DNA of 64,000 nt from Saposhnikovia divaricata (taxonomy: Eukaryota; Streptophyta; Magnoliopsida; Apiales; Apiaceae). Under the pieces are notes generated by a model. The model was not told the origin of the DNA and made no database searches. It was given only the letters and a program-made list of their open reading frames with translations. Position 1 is the stretch's first letter, and every line of letters begins with the position of its first letter. Both the position numbers and the translations under genes were made by a program. The stretch spans positions 1,054,001-1,118,000 of the forward strand of contig JAZHRN010000137.1 of the NCBI GenBank assembly GCA_036435485.1, given 5' to 3'. Positions 1 to 11,082 of this stretch are shown in pieces.

Positions 1-690
1 AATTGCATGAAAGAGTCTCAAAAAGTTGGGTGTGGGTGAAGAATTTTAAATCAAATATAAATAAAAGTGCATGTAACTTAATACTAATTAGAGTGTAATT
101 AAAAGAGTTTATTATTAAGTAAAATATGTGGTTTATTTTTTGTAAAACAAAATTTTATATGTATTTTAATTTATTTTTTCATTTTTGTAAGGTGTTAGCA
201 AACTTTTTGGGAAGGTGTTAACCGACCGACTAACCAACCAATTATACCTTGTTTCGCTTATAATAGTATAGTATAGAGTCTAAAAAAGTTGGGTGTTGAA
301 GAATTTTAACTCAAATATAACTAAAAGAGTATGTAATTGAATATTAATTGGAGTGTAATTAAAAGAGTTTGTTATTAGGTTAAATATGTGGTTTATTATT
401 TGTAAAATAAAAATTTATATATATTTTAATTTATTTTTTCAATTTTGGAAGGTGTTAGCAAACCTTTTGGGAAGGTGTTAACCGACCGACTGACCAACCA
501 ATTATACCCTGTTTCGCTTATAATAGTATAGTATAGATATGTGGTTTATTTTATGTAAAATAAAATTTTATATGTATTTTAATTTATTTTTTCAATTTTG
601 GATGGTGTTAGCAAACTTTTTGGGAAGGTATTAACCGATCGACTGACCAACCAAGTATACTCTGTTTCGCTTATAATAGTATAGTATAGA
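1..690. repeat. Tandem repeat, ~260-bp unit, 2.6 copies
   Basis: Two full units (about 12-275 and 276-534) and a partial third (535-690) share the order AGAGTCT...AAAAGTTGGGTG, then GTGGTTTATT, then GGTGTTAGCAAAC, then ACCGACCGACT, ending in TAATAGTATAGTATAG. The third unit lacks the first ~110 bases. No reading frame is conserved between units. The left edge of the window may cut a longer array. Confidence 0.8.
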
Positions 691-1090
691 TATATATATA
701 TTAAATTGAGATTTTTTTCAAGTATGTTTTGACTCGTCGAAAATGTTTGGTTGATCGGAATCTGGGTTTTAGTAGTCGTATAAATTATGTTTTGGTGAAT
801 ATTTAGATCGCGAGTTTTTATTGATCAGTTTCGAATCATTATCGGATCAAGTATTTCGGATTATTATCGGTTAGATATTCGGTTCAGGTAATTTGCGGAT
901 CGGATGAGATCGGTTTTCGGACAATAATCGGATTTGACTATATCGGATCGGATTTCGGTTCGGATCGGATTGTTTCAGATTCGGTTAAATTTCGATTAAT
1001 CTAATTCGGATATAAAATCAGATCTCGGTTCCATGAATTTCGGATCGGTTCTTCGGATCCAGACCCAATTAGCCAGGTCTAACTTGAACT
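691..1090. repeat. TCGGAT-rich dispersed repeat, copy 1
   Basis: The segment is built of degenerate TCGGAT / TTCGGTT words and ends in CGGATCCAGACCCA followed by GCCAGGT. The same ending closes the segment at 6,950-7,290, so this is a dispersed repeat family and not random low complexity. No coding potential. The element class is not recognised. Confidence 0.6.
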
Positions 1091-2193
1091 TATTATCTAT
1101 TAGTATTTATTTGAATTATGGAATTGACGTGTGTTACTCTCTATTATTATATCCTATATATAATTGGCCTAAGGTTTAGGTGGTATATTATTATATCCCA
1201 TATATAATTGACATTAAAAGGTAATTTCATTAGAAATTAGAAATGGACAGGACAAGGCTAAAACTGTGCTAACTAATAATGGTATTTTTAATTTAACACA
1301 TCAAAAAAGAATGTACTAAAATAACATATGATAAAACAGAAAAAATTAAAGTTGAGAAAATTATTTTCAACTAAAATTAATACAAAGATATTTTAGACTA
1401 AAGTTTAAAATATAATTTAAAAAAAACTTACCACAAAAAAGAGTTTCAAGAAAACCTAATTTTTAAAAAAAGTCAAAAAAAAAATTAACTTTTATATTTT
1501 ACAACAAACATGTTTTTAAAATTTATATCAATAAATTAACATTTTATTATTTTGCAAATATTTTAGATTCGGTAATAAAGTTGTAAATAAATTGAAAAAC
1601 AATCTGAAAATCCAAAATAAAATAATTTATAGAGAATCTAAATATAATAAATACAAAAAATCCTATAATAATTTAAAAGTTACAAAATATTAAATTTCAT
1701 CAACAAAAAAATTTAAAGTAAATTAATAAAGAATAAAACTAATAAAATATTCATCATCAACTTAATTAATTATTATTATTATTATAGGAAAAAGAGTTGT
1801 AATAGCACAAAACTTACACACAATTAACAAATAAGGATAAAATAGCAAAAAAACAAAATGATAAAGAAATCACAAATTCAATCTTTATATATAATAAACA
1901 AGTAATACATAGCATATCATCAGAATTTCAATTCAAAAAATAATTTTTGAAAATAAAAAAATTTACATTTATTTACTAAACAATTTTTTTTATGAAAATT
2001 TGTAGTAAAACAAGATATTAAAAAAGTAATAAAAACATATTATAATTGGAAATGACATCAAAATTTAACAAAATATAATTTACAAAACAAACGCTAAATC
2101 AAAAAAAATCTAAATTTATAAAACTAAAATCAACAATAAACTTTAATATAATGCACTTAAAATAAATATAAATCAACACAAAAATATAAAAGA
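1091..2193. repeat. AT-rich non-coding DNA with direct-repeat module
   Basis: Very AT-rich with no supportable gene. About 1,790-2,160 resembles 2,780-3,130: both contain AGAATTTCAATTCAAAAAAT, a fragment reading AATAAACAAGTAA, and a closing TTTAATATAATGCACTTAAA. This is a direct duplication of an AT-rich module with a Stowaway MITE between the two copies. Confidence 0.55.
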
Positions 2194-2195
2194 TA

Positions 2196-2497
2196 CTCCC
2201 TCTGTCCCAACCAATTGTTTACACTTTCCTTTTTGGGACGTCCCAACCAATTCTTTACGTTTCCTTAAATAGTAAGTTTTAACACTATTACACCCACTAC
2301 TTCACTTATTTTAACAATACTTTATACTATTACACCCACTACTTCACTTACTTTAACAATAAAATCACTATTACACCCACTACTTCACTTATTTTAACAA
2401 TAAATTACTATTACACCCACTACTTCACTTATTTTAATCATAATCCTTGGTCTCCGTGCAAAAAGCAAACGTAAACAATCTGTCGGGACGGAGGGAG
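2196..2497. mobile_element. Stowaway-like MITE (Tc1/mariner type)
   Basis: The left end CTCCCTCTGTCCC and the right end GGGACGGAGGGAG are terminal inverted repeats, flanked on both sides by the dinucleotide TA (2,194-2,195 and 2,498-2,499). Inside the TIRs, AATTGTTTAC pairs with GTAAACAAT. The body holds about four imperfect copies of a ~36-bp repeat around ATTACACCCACTACTTCACT (about 2,285-2,440). TIR sequence, TA target duplication and ~300-bp size all fit the Stowaway family. It encodes nothing. Confidence 0.9.
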
Positions 2498-2499
2498 TA

Positions 2500-4190
2500 G
2501 TACAAACTTTCTTTAAAAAAAAGTACAAATGTATGTGTGTTCACATGTATGTTAAATTATAATAAGTTCTCACATGCCTAAAGTATATTATATATATTCT
2601 AATAAATTGAAGTAAACACTCCAAAAAATATGAAACATTAAAATATATGTTAGGCTAAACCTTAAAATATAATTTTCAAAAAAATCGTTTACCAAATAAA
2701 AGTGTTTTAAGAAAAAACATTATTTTAATAAAAATCGTTAAAACTTCAATTTTTAGATTTGACAACAAATATATTTCTAAAATTAACAAACAAGGATAAA
2801 ATAGCAAAAAACCATAATTAAAAGTAAGTCGCAAATTCATTTTTATATATAATAAACAAGTAAACAAAGCATACCATTAGAATTTCAATTCAAAAAATAA
2901 TTTTTAAGAAAACAAGAATTTACATTTAATTACAAAACAAAAAAAGTCTTTAAGAAAATATATGGTAAAATAAGATAATAAAAAAGTAATCAAAAAACAT
3001 GTCATAATTGGAAATGACACCGAAGTTCAACAAAATATAATCTACAAAACAAACGCCAATTCCAAAAAAGATCTAAATTTAGAAAACTAAAATCAACAAT
3101 AAACTTTAATATAATGCACTTAAAACAAATATAAACCAACACAAAAATACAAAAAGATAGTAAAAAATTACTTTAAAAAAAGTATAAATTTATGTGTGTT
3201 CACAATTACATAATCTATATTATTTACATAATCTATATATATATATAAATATATATATAAAGAATATTTAAACCAATAAGTTACCACATGTCTAAAGTAT
3301 ATTATATATATTCTAATTAAATTGAAGAAATCACCCCAAAAAGTATGAAATATTAAAATATATGTTAGGCTAAATCTTAGAATATAATTTAGAAAAAAAA
3401 TCATTTACCAAATAAAGTGCTTTCAGAAAAAATTATTTTAATAAAAATTATTAAAGATTCTATTTTTTAAGTTTGACGACAAATATGTTTCTAAAATTTA
3501 AATTAAAAAAATATGAGCACAAATCAAAAAATAAACAAATTCTTACTTTTGAAAAGAAAAAATCAAATTAAAAAAAGTGAACACAAATCAATAAATGAAC
3601 ATATTTAAATTAGAAAGCATCCAAATACCCAAAAAATAAATTTATATTAATATCTAAATAATATACAACATAAAAACAACTAAGATTACTCTGAACAAAA
3701 ACATATAATTAACACCACATGGTAAAAATATAAAATTAACATGAAAAAATAATCAATATTCAAACAAATAAAAAATTTAATACCACAGTTATTTCCCAAA
3801 AAATTAAAAAATGTTAAAAATTATAAAAGCAATATAACAAAATATCTAAAAATTTTAAGATAACCATTAAATTACATAATCAAAAAGATAAAAATATTAG
3901 TAAAATGTTAAGTACCTATATGTTTCAAGTATATCATATGTAATTTAATAAAATAAAAAAATAATTATGAAATATTAAAAAATATGTTAGTCTAAACTTT
4001 GAAATATAAATTATATAATGTATACTACAAATCATATAACATATGTATTATTATATAAACAAACTATTCAAAATGTTATAAAACTAATTTTACAAGAAAT
4101 AAAATTATAATCAAAATTGTGCTACAAAATTTTAATAAAGCTACTCGTAGTATAAAGCAAGTATATATTATAATTACTCTACATATGTCT
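2500..4190. repeat. AT-rich repeats related to 28.3-29.2 kb
   Basis: No gene. The first part duplicates the module at 1,790-2,160. From about 3,362 to 4,160 the sequence matches, in the same order, the AT-rich segments at 28,285-29,190 and 35,705-36,610 (shared words GATTCTATTTTT, AACAAATATGTTTCTAAA, AAAAAATATGAGCACAAA). Those copies end in a CGTG/CACG hairpin and CTAG, as Helitrons do. The hairpin here is decayed, so this is probably an older copy of the same family. Confidence 0.5.
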
Positions 4191-4191
4191 A

Positions 4192-4614
4192 AGTGTCTGT
4201 TTGGGGTATCTTAAAATGAGTTGCTTATGACTTATAAGCACTTTTGTCATATAAGTGAGAAGTAGAGTAGATATTAGAGTGTTTGGTAAATCAGAACTTA
4301 TAATCAGTAGACTGTTTGGATAAATCAGAACTTATAAGTTAACTTTTTTTTTATAATTTTCAAAATATTTTTTTATATATAACAATGGATATCAATGGAT
4401 AGATCTCGATGAACAGGGAAATTTGATATATACATATCAATTTTCTAATGAATGGATCGAGGAATATATGATTTTGAAGATTTGAAAGATATTATATATT
4501 GCGTATATCGAGAATAAGTTATAAGTCATAAGTTGAAAGTTAAGGATTCTTAACATTCAACTTATGAACTTATAAGTTTAGATAAAACTTATTTTGGCAA
4601 ACACCCCCCATAAG
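4192..4614. mobile_element. MITE-like element with TGTTTG inverted ends
   Basis: The left end CTGTTTGGGGTATCTTAAAA and the right end, read backwards GGGGGGTGTTTGCCAAAATA, form imperfect inverted repeats. Subterminal ACTTATAAGT / AACTTATAAGTT words recur in both orientations. Such TGTTTG tips occur in hAT-like and PIF/Harbinger MITEs. I found no clear target-site duplication, so superfamily and exact ends are uncertain. Confidence 0.45.
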
Positions 4615-4617
4615 GAC

Positions 4618-4918
4618 TTTCGGATCGGATCTGCTTCGGATCGGATCCATTTTCGGTTATGATATATTTAGAGCCCGTTCGGTTCAGATCAGATATGATT
4701 CGGTTCGGATCCACTTTCGGTTAAGGTATATTTTTGGGAATGTTTGGTTCGAATCGAATTTAATTCGGTTCGGGTCAAATTCAGATTAAAATCGGATAAA
4801 TTTTGGATTAAGATCGGATCAAATTGGATTCCGTTCTTTTTCGGATATTTACTGTTTCGGGTCGGATTCTGTTTGGATGTAATAAAATTCGGTTAGGGTC
4901 GGATTTGTCAAGATATAT
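4618..4918. repeat. TCGGAT-rich segment, left flank of satellite array
   Basis: Degenerate TCGGATCGGAT / TTCGGTT repeats form the left border of the 176-bp tandem array. A related segment lies at the array's right border (6,950-7,290), so the array may be the inside of one element. No ORF. Confidence 0.55.
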
Positions 4919-6952
4919 CTAATATATTGATTTTCCCAAATTTTTAAAAAATACAAAACTATTTTGGTTTGAGATCTTAATTAGCAATAAACAACTAAAT
5001 TGACTAATACTCGTAACTAGTGCTTTATCATGGGCTGTTGTTTTAATTTTTTTAAAAATAATTCTCGACGATCCAACCGTACGGATATTAAAATAAATCT
5101 AATTTATTGATGTTCCTAAATTTTCAAAAAATAAAAAATTATTTTGTTTTGAGAACTTAACAATAAACAACTAAATTGATAGGTACTAGTAACTAGTGCT
5201 TTGTCACAGATCATTCTTCCTATTTTTTTAAAAATAATTCTCGACGATCCAACCGTACGGATGTTAAGATATATATAATTTATTGATTTTCCCAAAGTTT
5301 CAAAAAATAAAAAATTATTTTGGTTTGAGATCTTAGCAATGAACAACTAAATTGACTGGTACTAATAAATAGTACTTTGTCATGAACTTTGGTTTTGATT
5401 TTTTTTAAAAATAATTCTCGACGATCCAACCGTACGAATGTTAAGATATATGTAATTTATTGATGTTCCCAAATTTTGAAAAAATAAAAAATTATTTTCG
5501 TTTGAGATATTAGCAATGAATAACTAAATTGACTAGTACTAGTAATTAATGCTTTGTCACAGACTGTTGTTTCAAATTTTTTAAAAATAATTCTCGACGA
5601 TCCTACCGTATTGATGTTAAAATATATACAATTTATTAATGTTCCCAAATTTTCAAAAAATATAAAATTATTTTGGTTTGAGATATTAGCAATAAACAAC
5701 TAAATTGACTAATACTAATAACTATTGCTTTATCACGAAATTTTGTTTCGGTTTTTTAAAAATAATTCTCGACAATTCAACCGTACTTTTGTTAAGATAT
5801 ATCTAATTTATTGATGTTCCCAAATTTTAAAAAAATAAAAAATTATTTTATTTTGAGAGGTTAGCAATAAACAACTAAATTGACTAGTACTAGTAACCAG
5901 TGTGTTGTCTCGGTCTTTTGTTTAGATCTTTTTAAAAATAATTCTGGACGATCCAACCATACGGATGTTAAGATATATCTAATTTATTGATGTTTCCAAA
6001 TTTTCAAAAAATAAAAATTATTTTGGTTTAAGATATTAGCAATAAATGGCTAAATTGGCTAGTACTAGTAATTATTGTTTTGTCATGGACTATTGTTTCG
6101 GTTTTTTTAAAAAATTATTTTCGACGATCCAACCGGACGGATTTTTAAATATATATAATTTATTGATGTTCCCAAATTTTCAAAAAATAAAAAATTATTT
6201 TGATTTGAGATCTTAGCAATAAACAACTAAATTGACTAGTACTAGTACTAGTGCTTTGTCACGGACAATTGTTTCTATTTTTTTAAAAATAATTCTCAAC
6301 GATCCAACCATACAGATGTTAAGATATATCTAATTTATTAATGTTCCCAAATTTTCAAAAAATTAAAAATTATTTTGGTATGAGATCTTAGCAATAAATA
6401 ACTAAATTGACTACTACTAGTAACTAGTGCTTTATCATGGACTTCTGTTTTGATTTTTTTGAAAATAATTATCGATGATCCAACCGTAAAGATATTGAGA
6501 TATATATAATTTATTGTTTTTTCCAAATTTTCAAAAAATAAAAAATTATATTAGTTTGAGATCTTAGCAATAAATAACTAAATTGACTAGTACTAGTAAT
6601 TAATGTTTTGTCACCGACTATTATTTCAATTTTTTTAAAAATATTCTCGATGATCCAAACGTAAATATGTTGAAATATATGTAATTTATTGATGTTCCCA
6701 AATTTTCAAAAATAAAAAATTATTTTGATTTGAGATCCTAACAATAAACAACAAAATTGATTAATACTAGTAACTAATGCTTTGTCACGGACTGTTGTTT
6801 CGATTTTTATAAAAATAATTCTCGACAATCCAACCGTACGGATCTTAAAATATATCTAATTTATCGATGTTCCCAAATTTTCAAAAAATAAAAAATTATT
6901 TTGATTTGAGATCTTAGCAATAAACAACTAAATTGACTAGTACTAGCAATAT
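4919..6952. repeat. Tandem array, ~176-bp unit, about 12 copies
   Basis: The landmark TTATTGATGTTCCCAAATTT recurs at about 4,925, 5,107, 5,281, 5,459, 5,636, 5,812, 5,985, 6,162, 6,339, 6,513, 6,690 and 6,866, a period of 173-182 bp. Each unit also has ACTAGTACTAGTAAC, then GCTTTGTCACGGAC, then TTCTCGACGATCCAACCGTA. Units differ by scattered substitutions and small indels, so the array is not very recent. Apparent minus-strand reading frames are artefacts of the repeat. Confidence 0.9.
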
Positions 6953-7290
6953 TTGGTTAAGGTATTTTCATTTTCGGATTTACATTGAATCTAATAACTC
7001 AAATCATATTCGGTTCAGATAATTTTTTATTCGGGTTTGATCGGTTTCATTTCATTTTCGGATCTATTATTCGGATTATTTTCGGTTAAATTTTCGATTC
7101 GAATAATTTTCGAATCGGATCAAATCGGTTTTTCGGATCATTATCGGATTTTACTATTTTGGACAAACTTCGGTTGGGTTCGGATTGTTTCAGATTTTCT
7201 AATTCAGATACAAATTCGGATCTCGGTTCGACAAATTTCGGTTCGGTTCCTCGGATCCAGACCCAGACCCATTTTGCCAGGTATGTCTAC
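6953..7290. repeat. TCGGAT-rich dispersed repeat, copy 2
   Basis: Right flank of the 176-bp array. It has the same word composition and 3' ending (CGGATCCAGACCCA...GCCAGGT) as 691-1090. The open frame across it only reflects TCGG-rich repetition and resembles no protein. Confidence 0.6.
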
Positions 7291-7370
7291 TTTTTACTAC
7301 TACTCGGATCGGTTTAGAGGTCCAAAATGAGTACTCGGCCGAGTACTCGGCCCGAGTTACCGATTTTTAC

Positions 7371-7462
7371 AAAGTAGTCTACTAGTGGGGTGACTTGTCG
7401 ACTTTTCAGTTTGAAGGTGATCGAGCGCCTAGCTCGACTTGTCGACTTAACAACCATAGTCC
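7371..7462 (+). repeat. Stray copy of KCS upstream-flank sequence
   Basis: CTACTAGTGGGGTGACTTGT, then GACTTTT, then TTTGAAGGTGATCGAGCGC and CAACCATAGTC, match the DNA upstream of the KCS genes at 29,262-29,335, 36,683-36,755 and 59,297-59,372. There is no KCS exon here. It is either a dispersed repeat used in KCS flanks or a relic of a lost copy. Confidence 0.6.
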
Positions 7463-7538
7463 CACCTGCATTAACTGGTGACGCAAATGACTACTCAATC
7501 CCACCTGCATTAACTGGTGACGCAAATGACTACTCAAA
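7463..7538. repeat. Two-copy 38-bp direct repeat
   Basis: CCCACCTGCATTAACTGGTG followed by ACGCAAATGACTACTCAA occurs twice back to back with no differences that I can see. Confidence 0.85.
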
Positions 7539-8250
7539 CATGCAAGTGCTGGGACCTGGACCATAAAGACGGAACAAGGTCATCAACCACCAATTAAGAA
7601 TTGAGTTCCGTTAATATAGAGGAAGACTAGATTTATGTTAAGCAAATACTTTCAGAATTAAACTTTGAGGTAGGAGGATGAAAGACCAGACTTGATAGTG
7701 AATGGAGCAAACTTAAAGTAACAGCAGTGATTACTCAACATGTAAGTACTTGGAGCTTGAATTAGCAAAAGAAACCAATGTCATTGTAGTTAGCACAGAC
7801 GGGAAAACTCAAGTAACAACAGACTCTTAATTATGAAATTGAATCTGTGTTGGAGATTGTCAAATCGAAGTGGACAACAGGAGGAGAAGACACCACGTTT
7901 TAAAATGCCTTAGTTAATGCAGTTCGATGTACGGGACCAATTCTGAGGCGTTCTCTGATTAGTTGAGAACATATGTAACCAATTAATGGGATCCCGGCCC
8001 TATCGGCCCTCAGATGTCTGGGATTTGAAGAGTTTAGCGCATATGTCAACAGGACAGGGATGAGGCTTCATAAATCATTGGGGCCACGACCCCATGACCC
8101 CCTTAGGATTGTCATAATACTAGTAATGTATGTTAAAATTTTATATAAATTTATATTTTTACTTATATGTTATAAATTTATATTTTTACTTATATGTTTA
8201 TGTAAAAATAATTTTTGGTCCCTACTAAATAAAAATCTTGGTCCATACAA
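7539..8250. other. Intergenic, no gene seen
   Basis: No coding exon or RNA gene recognised. Around 8,080-8,105 a GGGGCCACGACCCCATGACC string resembles ends of plant repeats. Short duplications of TTATAAATTTATATTTTTAC lie at about 8,140-8,190. Confidence 0.5.
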
Positions 8251-8412
8251 ATAAAATTTTAGATGGGTTTTGTGATTTGAACGAACTTAGAGCGCTCCTT
8301 ACAAAATAAAATTTTAAATGGGTTTGTGATTTGAACAAACTTAAAGTGCTCCTTACCAAATAAAATTTTAGATGGGTTTTGTGATTTGAACGAACGTAGA
8401 ACGCTACTAACT
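8251..8412. repeat. Tandem repeat, ~70-bp unit, 2.3 copies
   Basis: AAATAAAATTTTAGATGGGT, then TTGTGATTTGAACGAACTTAGAG and GCTCCTTAC, repeat with a period of about 70 bp and minor variation. Confidence 0.75.
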
Positions 8413-8745
8413 TAGAATAGAAACTAGAAACTAAACCTAAATTAAATATTTCAAGCTAATCTAATGACCAAATTAGGGGTACTCCAATACAAAAAACGTT
8501 TAAAATTATTGTCTCTATTCAACAAAAATATAAAAAAATAAAAAAAATTTAAAAAAAAGTTACTGTTCACGTGATCACGTAGCACGTGAACAGTAACTTT
8601 TTTTTTTTATTTTTTTTTATTTTTTTTATATTTTTGTTGAATAGAGCCAAGAATTTTAAACGTTTTTTGTGAAGGTGCCCCTAGCGGGGCCATTAAAATA
8701 AATGAAATATAATTTATTTAGTGTAGGTTTCTAGTTTCTATTCTA
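8410..8745. mobile_element. Outer foldback element
   Basis: CTTAGAATAGAAACTAGAAA at 8,410 is matched in inverted orientation at about 8,725-8,745 (TTTCTAGTTTCTATTCTAAG). The interior is almost entirely the second foldback element at 8,462-8,695, so this looks like a small inverted-repeat element disrupted by another. Confidence 0.6.
8462..8695. mobile_element. Inner foldback MITE, strong hairpin
   Basis: Inverted ends TAATGACC...TAGGGGTAC and GTGCCCCTAGCGGGGCCATTA enclose long complementary arms (AAAAAACGTTTAAAATT; TCTATTCAACAAAAATAT) and a central hairpin GTTACTGTTCACGTG / CACGTGAACAGTAAC (8,559-8,598). A transcript would fold into one long hairpin. Superfamily not determined. Confidence 0.75.
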
Positions 8746-8812
8746 AGGTTGGTTTCTATTTGAACGCTAGCCTAGGCTAGCGTTCAAATAGAAACCAACC
8801 TTAGAATAGAAA
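8735..8812. repeat. Perfect 78-bp palindrome
   Basis: Two 39-bp arms meet at 8,773/8,774 with no spacer, around the centre GCTAGCCTAGGCTAGC. I checked both arms base by base and found no mismatch. The outer ends repeat TTTCTATTCTAAGG and its complement, as in the neighbouring foldback elements. Confidence 0.9.
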
Positions 8813-8963
8813 AAGTTGTTATTTTTTCCCCTCTATCCATCAAGCAAAAAAAAAAAAATTACTGTTCATGATGACGTCAACAGTGACGTCATCATGAACA
8901 ATAATTTTTTTTTTGCTGGATGAATAGAGGGTAAAAAAATAACAACTTTTTGTATTAGGTGCC
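8799..8963. mobile_element. Second foldback MITE of the same type
   Basis: AAAAAGTTGTTATTTTTTCC and CTCTATCCATCAAGC on the left pair with GCTGGATGAATAGAGGG and AATAACAACTTTTTG on the right. The centre is TGTTCATGATGACGTCA - ACAG - TGACGTCATCATGAACA. The layout (TIR, CTCTAT word, A-run, TTACTGTTCA core) matches 8,462-8,695, so both belong to one family. Confidence 0.75.
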
Positions 8964-9300
8964 ATGACGAAACTCTTATATTAAATTAGATATGAGGTGT
9001 TCTTTATTGTTTGTTATATAAGGTGTTTGTTATGGATCTAGGGAAACCTTATTTGATGGAAAACTTAGAGACCTTCATCTACACCGTTCATTACTAAAAT
9101 ATATAATTTGTTATAATGATAAATTTGGATTATGTTATTAATGAACAAATACAAATAAGGTAATTATCTCATTCAAATCATGTAATTACATTTAAGTCAA
9201 TATTTAATAATGATAACTGTATAATGACATTCAATTTAAGATATATTTTGATTTCAAATAAGATCCTGCTGAAGTGCACACTTATTCTAAGATATTTTAT
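8964..9300. other. Intergenic, no gene seen
   Basis: AT-rich single-copy-looking DNA with no ORF, RNA gene or inverted repeat that I can support. Confidence 0.5.
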
Positions 9301-9997
9301 CTGCAATTTGAATCTATAAAATGTTTCTACAAAGATCTAGGTGTTCTACTAGTTGTTCTAAGTAAAATTATATTAAATATTTCACTAATTTTTTTATAAT
9401 AAAGTTATTTCTGTAATTATTAAATATAATTAATTTATAAAATTACAATTCTATTAAGTGTTCTACTAATTACATTAGATGTTCTACTAGGTGTTCTATA
9501 ATTTTAGCTAAAATTACATTAAATATTTCATTAACTAGAAAAAGATTAAATGTAGAGATATATTTTAGTAGGTGTTCTACTACTATATATTCAACTAAAA
9601 TTATATTAAATATTTCACTAATATAATTATTTTTTAATAAGGTTTAATATATTTATTATTATTAAATAAAAAATTTACAATTTTATTAAGTGTTCTAGTA
9701 ATTACAATAGGTGTTCTACTCTGTCTTCTTAGTTATATATCTTTAGCTAAAATTACAATAAATATTTCATTAAAATATTTCGTTGATTAGAAAAAGATTC
9801 AATGCATAGATATATTCTAGTAAGTTTAGTAAGTTTTGTACTAGGTGTTCTATATATTCAATTAAAATTATATTAAATATTTTATTAATACTTTTAGAAT
9901 AAAAATATTTTTTAATTATTTTTTATAAGATTTAATATATAAATTTTATTAAATAATAAATTTACAATTCTATTAAGTGTTCTACTAATTACGATAG
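9301..9997. repeat. TGTTCTAC minisatellite, left part
   Basis: Words GTGTTCTACTA, GGTGTTCTATATATT, CAACTAAAATTATATTAAAT and AATTTACAATTCTATTAAG recur in the same order at intervals of roughly 170-350 bp. The same array resumes at 19,744 to the right of the MULE, so one array was split by the 9.7-kb insertion. Confidence 0.8.
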
Positions 9998-10084
9998 ATG
10001 TTTTACGGGTGAAGGCCCAAAATAATCAAAATTAAATACTGTTTGCCCAAAATACTGATTTCCAAATGTTTGGCACTAAATACC

Positions 10085-10240
10085 GACTGGTCACGGAATT
10101 TCGTGTAGCGTATTAAAGTAATACGGAGTACCGTCCACCGTATTACGCTAATATGGAGTACCGCCCACCGTATTAGGATAACACGGAGGACCGTCAAGCG
10201 TGACAACAATAGATACAGAAGACTGTCCACCGTGATACAC
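10085..10240. repeat. MULE subterminal motif array 1
   Basis: Alternating TAATACGGAGTACCGTCCAC, CCGTATTACGCTAATATGGA and similar 20-25-bp units; the CCGTATTA and TAATACGG halves face each other. GC-rich against AT-rich surroundings. Same motif family as the arrays at 10,805, 13,925, 19,590, 24,838 and 32,303. Likely a transposase-binding or silencing region (inference). Confidence 0.75.
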
Positions 10241-10328
10241 TTAGTTTTATATCCAGGCCATCTTTATTGTTTGTATTTGTCTTCAAAGTTCTATCTTTAG
10301 TCCAATCATTCAAAACAGTTGGGTTCAG

Positions 10329-10742
10329 GTGCTCAAAATGGATGGAAGAACTGGGGAGGAATTGACGTATATACAGTGCATCACTGGAACTTACGTAGAG
10401 ACGGATCCAAACCCCCTATATTTTGTCGTGTTGGAACATCTACAGCGGCCATATCTTCAGAATTTGGATATTATTAAAATCCAAATACGTTTCAACAATA
10501 ACCTTAGAAGACAACTTTCAATACATAAATGTTGGTTAACATTCACAATCTGGACGACTTTGACGCCATCAACAGAAGGTTTTATGTGCAGATTTAAATT
10601 TCATGTAATGAATTATCTAGAGCAATTGGGTGTAATTTCAATTAACAATGTAATTAGGGCAGTTCAATATTTTTGTAATAGGTATGAAAATCATATTGTT
10701 CAAATTGATCAAAGAGAATCAATACAATTTGCCCTTTATTGA
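10329..10742 (+). CDS. Unknown 137-aa ORF inside the MULE
   Basis: Not recognised. The ORF runs from ATG 10,329 (an alternative in-frame ATG lies at 10,338) to TGA 10,742. It is not low complexity: balanced composition, several Cys (20, 46, 64, 74 region), Trp pairs near residues 66 and 72, and a C-terminal stretch around QLGVISINNVIRAVQYF that looks helical. No signal peptide, transmembrane segment or zinc-finger spacing is evident. It lies between motif arrays 1 and 2, upstream of the transposase and on the same strand, where an accessory gene of a Mutator-type element could sit. It could be a host gene fragment with no surviving name, or a chance frame; its length in this AT-rich setting argues mildly for real coding. 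No partner or function can be assigned. Confidence 0.5.
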   Translation: MLKMDGRTGEELTYIQCITGTYVETDPNPLYFVVLEHLQRPYLQNLDIIKIQIRFNNNLRRQLSIHKCWLTFTIWTTLTPSTEGFMCRFKFHVMNYLEQLGVISINNVIRAVQYFCNRYENHIVQIDQRESIQFALY

Positions 10743-10804
10743 ATTTATATGTACCGTTGAAAATTATATTGAACTATTGTTTTGTAATGCAATTTCAAAA
10801 GTTA

Positions 10805-10990
10805 ACAGCTTCTCTACGTATTGAGCGTAATATGGAACAATGTAATCCGTAATAGGACGTGACACGGATCTTGGAAATCCGTGATAAGGTAATACGGTAA
10901 ACTGTACTCCGTAATAGGATTAGACACGGAGTATTGGGTAGCGTATTACATCTAATACGGTGTTACGTCTAGCGTGTATGGTATATGTAT
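10805..10990. repeat. MULE internal motif array 2, before transposase
   Basis: Units such as GTAATACGGTAAACTGTACTCCGTAATA and GACACGGAGTATTGGGTAGCG repeat the ATACGG/CCGTAT motif, ending about 90 bp before the transposase ATG. Its position suggests that it overlaps the transposase promoter. No canonical TATA box stands out beyond AT-rich stretches. Confidence 0.65.
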
Positions 10991-11082
10991 ACGAACCCAC
11001 AGACCCGAGCAGCCACTGCCAATTGCCAATCAAGTCTCTCCCAAATATCAAGGTAATGTTCTCTATTTGAAACCCTAGTTTA

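Noticed and set aside
5116..6526. Similar ~70-80-aa minus-strand proteins, as a possible gene family
   Set aside because: They arise from the 176-bp satellite; frames are broken in most units and no start or promoter is conserved.
7037..7330. 97-codon ORF on the plus strand
   Set aside because: Composed of TCGG-rich repeat sequence; no protein-like conservation.
10085..10990. CRISPR-like repeat-spacer pattern in ATACGG arrays
   Set aside because: Units are degenerate palindromes without constant repeats and unique spacers, and they lie in a plant MULE.
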